A stretch of 64,000 bases of DNA. Origin: Bimuria novae-zelandiae CBS 107.79 (lineage: Eukaryota > Ascomycota > Dothideomycetes > Pleosporales > Didymosphaeriaceae). A model generated the notes under the pieces. The model did no database searches and was not told the origin of the DNA. It worked only from the letters and a program-made list of their open reading frames with translations. The stretch is taken from NCBI GenBank assembly GCA_010015655.1, contig ML976656.1, positions 603,076 to 667,075 of the forward strand, written 5' to 3'. Both the position numbers and the translations under genes were made by a program. Of this stretch, positions 11,626-23,723 are shown piece by piece (within the stretch, counting starts at the first letter, position 1; each line of letters opens with the position of its first letter).

Positions 11626-12000
11626 GACAATAAGGTGTCCCGCAGACCTTCAGTGAAGACTTCTTAACAACGTATATGTAGTAGTTATCTACTCTAGAAG
11701 ATAAGGTATAGTCTATTATAAACTACTCTTTAGTAACGGGGCTTAAGCACGATGCGGACGAGGATATTATAATAAGTAATATTATTCTAACTATAGTAAC
11801 TATATTAGTTTTCAATTAATAAAAAGCCTTAGTTTTACTCCCTATAAACCTCCTCTCTAGGAATAAAGGCTAAAGATAAAAGTAATATTAATTATAGACC
11901 TAGCGCTAATTTAGCTTATTAGATAATTAATCTTACGCTTTATCTTATACTAAAGGGATTATTAATTATAACCGCAATTATTCGTTCCCGCGACTTAAGG
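11626..12000. other. RIP-like AT-rich spacer
   Basis: TpA-rich, no recognisable transposon end or gene. It ends abruptly at about 12000, where GC-balanced DNA resumes. Confidence 0.5.
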
Positions 12001-12331
12001 TTGTCTTCCTATCTAATAACCCTAGATCACAAGCTCCTTGGTGGAGAAGGCAAAGTCATCCGCATAATCCAGCTATCGCCGGATTCATGGATGCTACTGG
12101 GATACCGATATGATGATGGTGCGTCAGGTCTATGCGCCTGCGAAACCCCGACGCTGCTCTATACAGACTGGATGAGCTGTGCCCATGGAGATGCTGCCAA
12201 TCATAACGCCCACCACCCAGATGAAGACGGAGACGGAGAGGACAAGAATGGAGAGGAAGTCCCGGGTAAATACAGTCCTCACGCTGCCATTAGTGATCAG
12301 GGATCAAGCAGAGACGATGGGCGCTTCCGCC
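12001..12331. other. GC-balanced locus split by hAT insertion (left half)
   Basis: Before the hAT element inserted, this stretch was continuous with 22848 onward; the 8-bp duplication AAAGAACG marks the join. The ORFs at 12001-12363 and 12179-12403 run into the transposon, and when the flanks are rejoined both frames meet a stop within a few codons. A minus-strand hydrophobic stretch near 12190-12270 is also open. No gene is supported. Confidence 0.5.
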
Positions 12332-12650
12332 AAAGAACGCACAGTTGTCAACAAACAAATTAAGTCAAATCTAAGCTTAGATTTGGAGTTGATTTGGTTA
12401 TAGGCGACCCCTAGATTTGTTTAATTAATTTAATAAGGTTTTTAAGTAGATTTATTTAAAGGATTTGCAAATTTTTTATTAGTTAATCTAGTTTAAACGC
12501 TTTTATATATTAATTACTTAGCAGACTCGTCCTACTAAGATATACCATACTAACTATTAAGCTCGGAGTTAGTAACTATACTTTTATTAATATTATTATT
12601 AACCCTAAGAAAACCTGCCATTATCTACCTTTATACATACTATAGAGTAG

Positions 12651-13043
12651 TATTAGGATCTGAGATCCCAGGAAGGCTGTGCCGGTTTTGTACTTAATCC
12701 CTCATGTCATTCGCTATGAATGACGGGTCATTTCGCGACTACGCCGCATGGCACTACGTCATGTGACCGCTCTGTAGAGAGCGCTCGCCAGCGAGCAGTC
12801 TAGGACATGTATAATAGGAACGCGATGGTAGTCTTCTACTATCGTGTTTAACTTGTTTATTAATCTATCGTTTAGATCTAAGAAGCAACCTTATTAATTT
12901 AATTATACTATATATACTTTTAATACTAATATCCTAGTAATAATCGCAAGCTATTACTATACCCTTTTACTTATATTACTAATACTCTTACCTAAGAACT
13001 AACCTTAGCCCTTAAGGACTAGCTACCCCTTTAGGATTTAATA
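12651..13043 (+). repeat. 5' LTR of B2 (393 bp)
   Basis: Runs TATTAGGATC...GGATTTAATA; unmutated ends would be TG...CA, as partly kept in the 3' copy (ends TTTAACA). GTGTTTAA at 12844-12851 is the predicted mRNA 5' end (see the primer site at 13508). Confidence 0.9.
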
Positions 13044-13047
13044 TTTT

Positions 13048-13504
13048 TGTTAGGATCTGAACATGTATGGAACGCGGAGGACCAACGGGCCTTAGTAGAA
13101 GTGACACTCGGCGGGGTCGCGTAACCGAGGTCACGTGATGTACCATCCAGCCAAGACATACCATCCTGCCAAGATTGTGGAAGGTGTACCATCCACGGAC
13201 GGCGCGACCATCCATCGGAATCTAGGGACGGTAGAAAGAGAGATAGACGGTAAGGTTTACCCCTCTTGTATATAAACCCACATGAATACCCTTAAGGCAT
13301 TCGTGTTTAACCTATTTATCAATCTATCGTTTGGATCTAACTAAGCAACCTTGTTAATTTGATTGTGCTGTACACACCTTCGATACTAACACCCCAGTGA
13401 CAAGCGCAAGCTATCACTACACCCTCTCCCGTCCTACCTAGTACTCCTGCCCGAGAACCAACCTTAGCCCATTTAGGACCAGCTATCCTGGATGGAACCT
13501 AACA
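13048..13504 (+). repeat. Solo LTR of a B-related family (457 bp), not RIP-mutated
   Basis: TGTTAGGATCTGAAC...GAACCTAACA with a perfect 5-bp duplication ATTTT on both sides (13043-13047, 13505-13509). Its 3' part aligns with the B2 LTR, but its U3 is unrelated. CpA dinucleotides are retained, in contrast to its surroundings, so it arrived after the host element had been mutated or escaped RIP as a short sequence. A TATATAAA box lies at about 13269. Confidence 0.93.
13268..13310 (+). promoter_or_regulatory. LTR TATA box and predicted transcript start
   Basis: TATATAAA at about 13269 is followed about 30 bases later by GTGTTTAA (13303-13310), which is complementary to the putative primer site TTAAACAC of the B family. 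In Tf1-type self-priming the primer is the very 5' end of the mRNA, so this spacing is what a transcription start here predicts. Confidence 0.5.
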
Positions 13505-13507
13505 ATT

Positions 13508-13515
13508 TTAAACAC
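13508..13515 (+). promoter_or_regulatory. Putative self-priming primer-binding site of B2
   Basis: TTAAACAC begins 2 nt after the 5' LTR end once the solo LTR is removed. It is the reverse complement of GTGTTTAA inside the B LTRs. No TGG-type tRNA primer site is seen at this position. Confidence 0.55.
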
Positions 13516-13529
13516 CTTTAATATAAGCG

Positions 13530-14640
13530 TTAACGATACCTTTTTTACTAATACGATAAATTCTAGAATAGATACTTTTAAAGAAATAGGTATTACTATA
13601 GCTAAAGAAAAAACTAAGAGCTTTTATAAAAAGCCTAACTTCTTCTATAGTAAACGTGATTATACAGAACTATAGATCTTATAACTTAACCTATACTTTT
13701 ATAGAATAAAGAAGGAATAGGAAGATACTAATAAGACTATATTTACTTCTACCTATATAAAAAGAGATGCTTTTAAGTGGATTTATCCTTACGTTAATTA
13801 ATACCGAGCCAGAGCTAATATAGATGGCGACGCTATAAATAAGATTATAAAAAATTATAATACTTTCTATACTAAGGTTAAATAATACTTTAAAATTACT
13901 AACTAGAAAGCCATCGCCGAACGAAATATTTAATAACTTAAATAAACCTATTTAGTAGGTAAATATAAATATAAATTCCGCAAGAACGCTGATTAAATTA
14001 CCTAAAATAATAATAGTCTTATAACTATATTCTAAAAAGGATTAAAATAATATACACGCGAAGAACTATTACGTAGTAAAGTAAAAACTAATATTTTAAA
14101 AGAACTTATAGTAGAAGTAACTTGAATTAATAATAAATAGTATAAACTAGACCGAGACCTACGCTAGAACTAAAATAAAAAAGGCTATTGACTACCTATA
14201 ATAAAAAATAACTATTATAACTTTAAGTAGTAGTTGCAGCGGAAAAACTATGCTAAATATAGTTACTAACTAATAGAAGGAATCTAGTATTATTAAATTA
14301 ACATAATAAAGAAAAGAATAGGAAACGTAAAAGGCTTTTATAAGCCTAAATAAGGACGTACCCTAGATAGAACCTATAAGCAAGGGACTAGGGCACGACT
14401 TTACTATTCATATGGTAAACCGGGCTACATAGCTAGGAACTACAGATCTAAGAACAAGATCATCAGGTAGCTAAACGTACTAACTATTAATAAGGAAGAA
14501 ATAACTAACGAAGAATAATAAGTAGTAAATACTATTAATCAAATTAATATCTATAATAAAGAATTAGAACGATTAGGATTACGTAACTTATAACTCTACA
14601 AGGATACATATAAAGGTTTAAATAAAAAAGAGAAACAGTT
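13530..14640 (+). pseudogene. B2 gag remnant, zinc knuckle destroyed
   Basis: Nucleocapsid precursor remnant. The zinc knuckle at about 14402-14446 reads Y-Y-S-Y-GKPG-Y-IARN-Y-RSK: all four Zn ligands of a CX2CX4HX4C knuckle are Tyr. Each change is a single transition consistent with RIP (TGC to TAC, CAC to TAC). Upstream the frame aligns with the B1 gag. Multiple TAA/TAG stops. Confidence 0.8.
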
Positions 14641-15379
14641 AATACCTTAATCTCTTATACCTTATCCTAGCTAGAGTAAACTAGTTACTAGTAAGATAAT
14701 AAATATTCTTAACTTCTTAGAAGAACACTAACTAAGAAAAAAAGACTTTAGTTTTATAATAATAGAATAATAAAATTATACTATAGCATTCTAATATACC
14801 TACTTACTTAATTTAGTTAGCAAAGCAGCACGTAAAATAGCAGACTATTACTATGCCTACAAAGACCCTAAGAAGAAATATCTAAATAAAAACCTAAACT
14901 ACAAACTATAGTATAACCTAGACTATCGCAACCCTACGCACGGTGCTATACAATAGACCCTCTATAAAGAAGATTAATATATCTTTTATTACTTAGCTAA
15001 ACAATATAGCTACTTTCCCTAAATATATTACTAATATAGATAAGAATGGTTTAACTACCTTATCGCTAATTATAATATTTACTTCGAGAATAAACGCAAG
15101 ACACGATACTTTTTATATTTTAATTAAGTAATAAACTAAGTAATATTATTACTAGTTAATAAAAAATGCGCGTTAGATATATAGCAAATATACTTACACC
15201 TTAACTATAAGGAATATAGGGAGTAAAAGAAAAAGCATGGATTTAATTATGTACTAAAAGGAACTATAACCCTTAGGATTAAATTAGTAATAAAGAAAGA
15301 AAATAGTAAAGCTTCCCTAAAAAAGACTTAGTAATAGCCTTAGGAGAAGAATAAAGGAGTACACCTTAAACCTATAAAG

Positions 15380-18300
15380 CTACTAACTAAGAAAATGTCT
15401 TTTTTATACCTAGGCTTAGGCGGGAAAACGCCTTTAAAGAAGTAAATACTACTAATAGTTAGGCATTAATTAAGCTGCTAGTATAGCTTAAAAAAATATA
15501 GATAAAAGCTATGCTAGACTTAGGAGCTCAGGAAAGCTATATATTAAGAAAAGTACTTAATAGAGTAGGACTCTACGAGCGTAAGAAGGCTATGCCCTAT
15601 ACTATTTATATCGCGAATAGAGAACTAATACTAGGCAAAGCAATAATTAAATATAAAATTAAAATAACTCTTATAATCTATAGACACTAGGAATAGATTA
15701 CCCTTAATATTGTTAAGGAAGCTAACTATAACGTAATTTTAAAATTACCCTAGTTAAGGAAGCATAACCTTATTATTAACTAGAAAAAATAAACGCTATC
15801 CTTTAAGTGCTATAACTATACATTATAAGTAAGGTCTACGCATTAATAGAGCACAATAGTAAATAAAAAAGCTATTAATAATATAGTCTTGTAACTAAAT
15901 GTTAATAAATACGAAAATAACTTAGTAAATGCTAGCAGGAACTACTAAATTATAAAGCGTAAGTATAAAGAGAATAACATACTTCTTAATATTCCTAACG
16001 AATATAAAGAATAGACCTATTTATATTAGGAAGAGAAAGGAGCAAAAGCCCTTCCTAAGTATATATACTAAGATTATTACATTATTCTTAAAGAAGGAAA
16101 AACGCCGCCCTTTAGACTACTATATAGCTAGAGCAAAAAAGAACTCTAATAGACACGCGAATTCTTAAAGAAAGCCTTTAAGTAGTAATAGATATGTAAA
16201 TTAGAATTGCTAATAGTATTACCCTTAATATTTATTATGAAGAAGGATAGAACACAACGTCTATACATTAACTATAAGAAGCTAAATAAGAAAATAATTA
16301 AAAATAAATACTTCCTACTAAATATATAAGAATCTCGAGATAGACTAGGACAAGCAAGAATATTTACATAATTTAACTTATAAGATAGATACTACTTTAT
16401 AAGAATAGTAGTAGGTAATAAGTAAAAAATAGCCTTTTAAACTAAATATAGACTATTTAAGTACTAAGTTACGCCCTTTAGACTTACGAACGTACCAGCA
16501 ACATTTTAAGTAATAATTAATAATATACTAAGAAACTACCTTAATATATTTACAGTTACCTATCTTAATAATATCTTAATATTCAATAAGAAGGAAAAAA
16601 TTATATATAATATATATAAATAGTACTATAAGTACTAAATAGCGCTAATTTATAATTAAAACCCAAGAAATGCAAATTCTATATTACAGAACTAGGGTTT
16701 CTAAGACATGTTATTAACACTAAAGGCATTAAAGTAAGCCCTTTAAAAATTAAGAAAGTAAGAAAGTAAAAAATACTTATTAACTTTAAAAAATTGTAAG
16801 TATTCCTTAGATTTACTAAATTTAATAGATAATTTATCACGGACTACTTAAGGATTACACTACTACTTACAAACCTTATAAAGAAAGACAGACCTTGCGA
16901 CTAAATAAAGGAATATAAATAAGTATTTAGAATACTATAAGAAGCATGTATTATACTACTAGTCCTTATACATTTTTAGAGCAACAAACCATTGCGTATT
17001 AAAATAGATATAAGCGACTTGGCGGTTAGAGCATGTGCAAAGCAAGAGAAGAATGGTAAGTAGCATCTAGTGGCATACTACGCACACAAGTTCACACCAG
17101 AAGAATTATAGTACGAAGTACATAATAAAGAACTACTTATAATAATAAAAGCTATAAAACACTAGAGGATTTATATATATAACTGCTTAAAGCTTATAAT
17201 TTTTATAGACTATAAAAACCTTACACGCTTCACGACTATAAAAGAACTAACCTAATAATAAGTAAAATAGTTAGAGACACTAGGATAGTATAAATTTAAA
17301 ATTATATACACCCTAAGTAAAGAAAATAGACAAGCAGATGCTCTTAGTAGAATAAATAATAAAGGAGAAAAAGTTAAAACACACTTTATAATATTATAAT
17401 AGAACCCTAATAGTTTCTTAAAACTAATAGCTAAACTTAATTAACTCCTTGTACTCACACGGGAAGTATCTAAGGAACTATAGATAGAGATTATATAATA
17501 ATACTACGATAACCTAGTGTACGGACACCTAGGCATTAGAAAGATAATAGAACTTATCTAGCGGAACTATAGCTTTAAAGGAATTAAAGAAGTAGTAACT
17601 ATATATATCTATAAATGCGTAGATTGCTAGCGTAATAAGCATGTAATATATCTTAAGTATAGAGAGATGCAAGCAATCCAAATACTAATTATACTATAAG
17701 AGGATATCGCTATAGACTTCGTTATAGGATTATTAAGATTAAAAGATCCTATAACAGGAATTAGTTACGACGTAATACTAGATATTCTCTATTAATTTAC
17801 TAAATACGTAGAATTACTACTATGTTAAAAGATAACTATAGTAAAGGAACTTATATTCCTTACCCTAGATTAACTTATATAACACTATAGTATCCTAAAA
17901 ATAATTATTAATGATAGAGACAAACTCTTTATATTAAATTACTAGATAATACTTATAGCACTTATTAGAATAAAACGAAAATTATTCACAGCATATTATC
18001 CGCGAACCGACAGACAGACAGAACGTACGAATTAGATAATCGAAACGTACCTACGCATCTACTGTAATAACTAGACGAATAACTAGATTTCCTTATTACC
18101 TATGGCACAGTTAGCATACAACAACAAGATATTAGCAGCAACAGGATTTATACTATTCTATATAAATTCTAAAAGATATTTTTATCTCTTTAATTAAACA
18201 CTTCTTACAGCGATTAGGACAGAAGAAGTAATAAATATAGTAAACACTATAAAGCAAACACATGTACAACTCTAAAAGAATCTTAAAAAAGCTTAATAGT

Positions 18301-18950
18301 AAAGTATTTCTTATATAAACTAAAACAAAAAAACGACACCTTAGCTAAAGCAAGGGGATAAAACATATCTACTTATAAAAAATCTTCGAACTTAGAAGAA
18401 AAAGCACAAAAAACTGGATTATATTAAAATTAAACTATTTTTTATTATTAAATAAATATTACTAGTTAACTACTAATTAGAACTATCGCTAGACGCGAAA
18501 ATACACTTACTAATTTATATAAAATAACTCGAACCTATAGACTCTAAGACACTAGTTAAAATAATCTTCTATTACTAGCTAGAGGAAGAAAATAAATTTA
18601 AAGTTAAAGCACTCCTAAAATATAAGAAAGTTAAATAAGAAGACTTTTAAGATAATAAGTTCTTATAAGAGTAGTTAGTTAAGTAGAAAGGATACCTACA
18701 CTTTAAAAATATATAAGAATTTAAATCTAAACTTTATAAGAACTACTAATAGCTCTTAAAGAAGGCACAAAATAAGATCTATAATTACTACTACTATACT
18801 AAAGTAATAAGAGAAAGCTTTAATAGAAACAAGATTTACAATATAATAATAAGTAATAAACTAGGAAAACCCTAGAGAACTGTTAAAAAAGGATTAATAA
18901 ACTTATATAAAGCTTACATACCTAAAATAAAGGTTAAGGTAACAAGGATA
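15380..18950 (+). pseudogene. B2 pol remnant (PR-RT-RH-INT-chromodomain)
   Basis: Domains in order: protease-like MLDLGAQESYI (about 15510); RT box YLNNILIF at about 16556-16585, where YLDD has lost both catalytic Asp residues through G-to-A changes; RNase H (KIDISDLAVRA near 17000, then EEL-x-YEVHNKELL); integrase zinc region (YGHLGIRK near 17520) and catalytic-core start DFVIGL (about 17718); chromodomain relic EQLVK-x-KGY near 18670-18700, where the x is TAG for the conserved Trp. Gypsy order, chromovirus lineage. Inactive. Confidence 0.85.
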
Positions 18951-18975
18951 TCCTATCTAATAAACCTAATATTGC

Positions 18976-19404
18976 CTACATGGCAGGCGAATATCTAACT
19001 AAAGTATTTATAGCGGGATAATTAATTACCTTAGCGTTTACCACCTCTCCCTTAATAGCTAAATTAGACGTAAGATATAACATTTTCTTGCGCACACGCT
19101 CTTCTGCCTACGCTAGTATTTTCTTATCTTTTGATAAATAAGAAATAACTATAGCTAATTATTTTTTATTCTTTTTAATCTTTATCCTATACTCCTTTCG
19201 TATCTTATCTAATAACGCCTAAGATATATTAACACAAAGATAGCTAAGGCGAATATACTTAGTATACTTTAAACCTAATTTAGGTATAATGTAATACTCT
19301 TAACCTTTAAACTTATACTTAGAATAAGGGTGCTTAGTAATAAAATTAGCTTAAAAAATTTTATTATATATATAAAGTTTGCGGGTAGTGGACTTGGCAG
19401 GCAT
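18976..19404 (-). pseudogene. Antisense ORF in B2 3' region
   Basis: A 142-codon frame opposite to pol, ATG at 19404, stop at 18976, lying between the chromodomain and the 3' LTR. It starts MPAKSTTRKLY, has an aromatic/Lys-rich middle (KLGLKYTKYIRLSYLCVNI) and ends in a helical, charged segment (DKIRKEYRIKIKKNKK, then AEERVRKKMLYL). Five internal stops are all TAA/TAG, as if from Gln codons. The position matches antisense frames in A3 and A4. No known domain was recognised; function unknown. Read-through frames are cheap in RIP DNA, so confidence comes from recurrence across copies. Confidence 0.55.
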
Positions 19405-19511
19405 AATAACTAATATTATACTTATAAATATACAAGTAAGGTCACGCTTATATAAGAAGAGGCAAAACCTAATACATAATTTAAAAATAAATTTTAAAAG
19501 GGAGGAAATAA

Positions 19512-19904
19512 TATTAGTATCTAAAATCTAAAAAAGGCTATACTAGTTTCGTACTTAATCCCTTATATTATTTGCTATAAATAACTAGTTATTTCGCGAC
19601 TACGCCGCATGGCGCTAAGTCATGTGACCGCTCTGTAGAGAGTGCTCGCCAGCGAGCAGTCTAGGACATGTATAATAGGAACGCGATGGTAGTCTTCTAC
19701 TATCGTGTTTAACCTGTTTATTAATCTATTGTTTAGATCTAAGAAGCAACCTTATTAATTTAATTATACTATATATACCTTTAATACTAACGCCTTAGTA
19801 ACAAGCGCAAGCTATTACTACACCCCTTTACCTATATTACTAACACTCTTGCCCGAGAACCAACCTTAGCCCTTAGGGACAAGCTACGCCTTTGGGATTT
19901 AACA
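19512..19904 (+). repeat. 3' LTR of B2 (393 bp)
   Basis: Same length as the 5' LTR. It starts TATTAGTATC directly after the polypurine tract and ends TTTAACA, followed by the AGTAG duplication. Confidence 0.92.
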
Positions 19905-19909
19905 AGTAG

Positions 19910-22600
19910 CTAGTAACTGTAAGCTAATTTAATAACGTTTAAGTTATAATAGGTTACTAAGCTTGCTAAAAAGTCGCTTATATTTATAGCTTAAGGTAGA
20001 AATTATTATTATATTAAGCGCTAGCTATGCTAACAATAAGTACTTATTATATAGGTTAAGCTAGTACTTAACTAGGTTACGTTAAGTATTATACTTTATG
20101 TAGCTTTATTATAGCTTTAAGGTGCGCTAGCGCTTATACTTATTAATAAAATTTACTTTATTATTACTTTTTTACTTAATTATAGCGTTAATCGCGTCAT
20201 CTATTACGTTAGTTATTTAGTTAATAGGCTTAGGTAGTAGTTAAGGTGCTTGCCACTAGCTATAGAGGCGCTAAAGTTGCTAAAAACCTGTGTTAGCTTA
20301 CAGTAATTAAGCTAGCTTAGCTTATTATAAGACTTTATAGTAGTTATAATAGCGCGGGTGTAGAATAATAGTAGCGTAGTAAGCTAAGAAATTACTTAGT
20401 TTAGCGTAGTAGTACTTAAGTTTTATAATAGCGGCGCGTAGGTTAATATTTATTTAGTTCTTTAGCACCTTATTCTGCTTAAAGTTAATATTACTATGGG
20501 TAACTAAGCGCTCTTTAAAGCTAGTAATTAACTATTTAAAAGTAAAAATAATCTTATAGAGTACGCTAAAGCAATTATTAAGCTTATATTACTTTTTACT
20601 ATAACTTTTAAGCTACTTAATAGCAACTTTAAGTGGCCTTAAAATATCTATGTACTTAGTTATTACTACCTAGTTCACTACTAATAGCCTATCTAATTAT
20701 ATCTAAGCTAGCGAAGACAGGAGTTTGTTACTATTTTAGCGCGTATTATAGTTAGTAATAACTATTAAACTAATATAGTGTTAGGCGTAGGCAGTAATAG
20801 GTTATTAAAAAAGTAAGCCACGCTTAAAAGCTACGCAGTAACTATTTTAGCGGGTAATATAAGCTTTAACTATAGCTAATAATAAGCTATTATTATTAGT
20901 AGGATTATTAGCTTACGCAAGACGTTAAAATTAGGTAAAATTAGAGTATTATTTTAGCGTACTAATATAGTTTGTGATGTCTAGAAACGCGCTAAAAGGT
21001 CCTATTTACCTCCACTCTTGCATAAAGCGCTCTTTGTCCTTCTCGTGCGCCGGGTCGTTATTGTACGCGTCTTTATCCTTCCCAAACATAATAGTTTGGC
21101 CGACCAAGTTGAGAGTATGGGGGCCACAACGGAGGCGGTGGTGGCTGGCAATAAAGCCGTACCTACGAGCCAAGTACTCGACTGCAGTATCGTTGTTTGC
21201 AGCGTTATCTAACATAAAGTAACCCAACTTCTGCGGCGTTATACTAAACGTCGCGAGCACCGCAGCGATACTCTCACCAATGCGCTCACCGCTGTGCACA
21301 CTAGCGAGCTCCGGCAGCGCGATAGGCAAGTCTATAATCCTCCTATTAGTATTGGCGTAGTGCGCAACAACACTAAAGAAGCCACGTTTACTACCTTTAG
21401 TTATTTAGTTATTAAACGTTATATGTACTTTACTTACTGCGGTAGACAGCTTAGTAATTATAATAGGCTTAATATATTAATAAAAATATATTATAAACCT
21501 TATAACGCTAGCGTAGCTTAACTAAAGCGCTACCTTTACTACTAAGTTAGTAAACTATAGTAATTTTTTAAAAGCTTAAAGTCTTAAACTCGCGTAGGAG
21601 GTAATTATTTTTAATAAGCTATATTATAGTGGTAAGCTAGAAGCCTTATACGTTAAAATTATCTAGCTTATTAGCTACCTTTTAACTAACTTTAATACTA
21701 GCTCTTATAGCTTCTATAATTAACTTTTACTTGCTAGGCAGCGCTCCTAGCACATTATTATACTTTATTAAGTAATAATCTAATTATTAAATTCTTAAGT
21801 GCTTTGCCGCTGAGTTCGTAGTAGCTATAACCTTAATAATTCTACTAGTTAAAGTATATTAATAGTACTAATAGTATATAAAAAAGGTGCGTTTAGGCTT
21901 AAGATTGCTAATACTACCCTACTACTTTAGGGTAACGAGATATTTATGCTTAAAAATCTAGCTTTTTTTACCTATAAGTATACGCGATGGCTTATAAAAT
22001 TGCTTAAATTTACTTTAATTAATACTATTAAAGTTATTTATAAAGCGCTTATTAAACTTATTTATGTCTTTATTTTTATCCTTCTCTATCGTAGCAACTA
22101 TAGCTATTTTTAATACCTCCTCCAGCGCTACTAGCACCTATAATTTTATTACTATAAGTTCTTATAGCTGCTTAGGCGCGCCTATAACCTAGCTAAAAAG
22201 CTTATTAGTAGCTTTTAAGGTAGTAGTAATAAGCTTACTAGCTTAAAATAATAATAATAATAGTAGTAATAGCGTAACTTGCTACGTTTTAAGCAGCTTA
22301 ATTAGTTAGCTAGTAGTACTTATAGGTAGCTTAAGTAGTTTATCCCCCTTTATAGCGTGTTAGGTAAACTTATAAGCGCACTTTTAGTGTCTACTACTAG
22401 CTTTTTTAATAAGTATTAGCTTATTAATAGTGCGTTTAGGTGGTATAATAGGCTATAAAAGTAGTAATAAGTAAGTAAAAGCTCTAAAAAGTATGCGTTA
22501 AGCTAACTATAATAGGCGTAAATATACTAAAAGTAAAATAATAATAGCTAACGCATTAAACAACAAAGCTAAAAGTAAGCTATAATTATTAAGTTTTACG
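19910..22600 (-). pseudogene. hAT transposase, RIP-inactivated
   Basis: Cut-and-paste transposase read on the minus strand. The best preserved block (21006-21329, 107 codons open) holds the hAT catalytic-core segment KLGYFMLDNAANNDTAVEYL, with the second catalytic Asp, and RLRCGPHTLNLVGQTIMFG, with the C-x2-H motif. The C-terminal dimerisation domain is recognisable near 19930-20080 (VKY-x-LNLYNKY, then ALNI, RLFSKLSNLL). The last residues are separated from it by the B2 insertion and lie at about 12500-12650. Elsewhere TAA/TAG replaces expected Gln/Trp codons. No functional protein. Confidence 0.9.
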
Positions 22601-22847
22601 TTAAACTAAGTATTAAAGCTAGTAGGTTAAGCTAATTATAACATCTCCTAAGCTAGAGTACTATACCCCTTATAGCTATTTATCTAAGCTAAACAAATCT
22701 TTTAAATCTTTAAATTAAATCTATCTAGAGACTTAGATTTACTTAGTAAATTATATAGGCAGACTTAGTTTACTTAATTTAAAAATTTAACTAATAGAAA
22801 GATTAGATTTGCAAGTATATTTAATTGTTAACAACTGTGAAAGAACG

Positions 22848-23721
22848 CACAGGCCATAGTTAGAGTTAGAGGAAGAGTTATTTCTTGCACACAAAGACAG
22901 AATGAAACTGGGCTGGGGGGAGATATTCGAACACTTCCCAGATCGGTCGGATGGCGCAGTTAAATTGCGCTACTACATGTTGCATAAGAAGATTTCGTAA
23001 GGGCCATTAATAAATTCTATACTCGAGCTAACACAGAAGCGCTCAGAATATGCTTAAATCCGGCTTGGGATTGGGAGCAGTGCCAAGATCCGCACGGCCA
23101 CGGCGCTTGTTAGTCAGCCAAACGTGTTTCCAGCGTCGAACCGGCGTCGGCACGGCTATCCTACGCACTTTGAGATGCGGTCTAACGCACAACGACCTCG
23201 ATAGCTTCCTCGCCCTTAAGCTCCGAAACCGACTGTTGTTCTCTCCGCTGACCGAACGAAAGACGCGACCAAGCCCACTACGGCCACATAGTTCTCGAGC
23301 CCACCAGAGCCGATTCTTAGACTAAGCAGCAGCCGAGATCTAGTCTCGGCTCGTTGAGGGGGAATATGATGACACAAGAGGGGTACAAGGTAAGATAGAG
23401 TGCAGCGGCTGGAAATCAAAGCCTGCGCTTCGGCAAGTGGGTTGAGCGTCGCCGGCGGAACGCCGTCGTTGTAAGCGCATACGAAGATGGAAGGCTCAAC
23501 ATGTTTTGGTGATATAGCTGTCGTATGGTCAAACAACGAACGGCTCCCTAAATGAGCATTGCAGTGTGCATCGCATTGCATTCACCCCACAATAGTAGTT
23601 ATACCTGATGTATTTAGCCTAACTAATGAATTTCTTCCGTCAAGGTGCCAACAACCTCATCCCTAGCCCGCCGAGTTTACGCTTTTTTTGCTAGTGCGTA
23701 TGAGTCCCCAGAAGTTTGTTG
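22848..23721. other. GC-balanced locus, right half of the hAT target
   Basis: Composition is normal from the hAT end onward. ORFs at 23050-23325 (plus) and 23216-23581 (minus) overlap and resemble nothing I know. A perfect 8-bp hairpin (AGCCGAGA/TCTCGGCT) sits at 23331-23351. No gene is supported. Confidence 0.5.
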
Positions 23722-23723
23722 TA

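Larger units (their letters stand above)
12651..19904 (+). mobile_element. Ty3/gypsy element B2, full length, chromodomain type
   Basis: Two 393-bp LTRs (12651-13043, 19512-19904) bracket gag, protease, RT, RNase H, integrase and a decayed chromodomain. The 5-bp target duplication AGTAG is perfect (12646-12650, 19905-19909). A polypurine tract (GGGAGGAAATAA) immediately precedes the 3' LTR. It inserted inside the hAT element and later received a solo LTR at 13048. It is heavily RIP-mutated. Confidence 0.93.
12340..22839 (-). mobile_element. hAT DNA transposon, split by gypsy B2
   Basis: Terminal inverted repeats CACAGTTGTYAACAA lie at 12340-12354 and 22825-22839, with one C/T difference that fits RIP. 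They are flanked by a perfect 8-bp duplication AAAGAACG (12332-12339, 22840-22847), the hallmark of hAT elements. Transposase motifs on the minus strand confirm the class. Removing B2 and one AGTAG copy leaves about 3.24 kb, a normal hAT size. It is RIP-degraded except for a patch around 20974-21330. Confidence 0.93.

Noticed and set aside
12001..12110. Minus-strand LDYADDFAF, resembling the YADD box of non-LTR reverse transcriptases
   Set aside because: No other RT motif lies on either side, and the frame is broken by stops nearby. Chance match.
22948..23012. tRNA-like GGATGGCGCAGTTAAATTGCGC (D-arm look)
   Set aside because: No closing acceptor stem, T-arm or B-box GTTCRA follows on that strand. 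At best a tRNA fragment.
23216..23581. 121-codon minus-strand ORF
   Set aside because: Overlaps another ORF, no recognisable domain, no upstream elements; not enough for a gene call.
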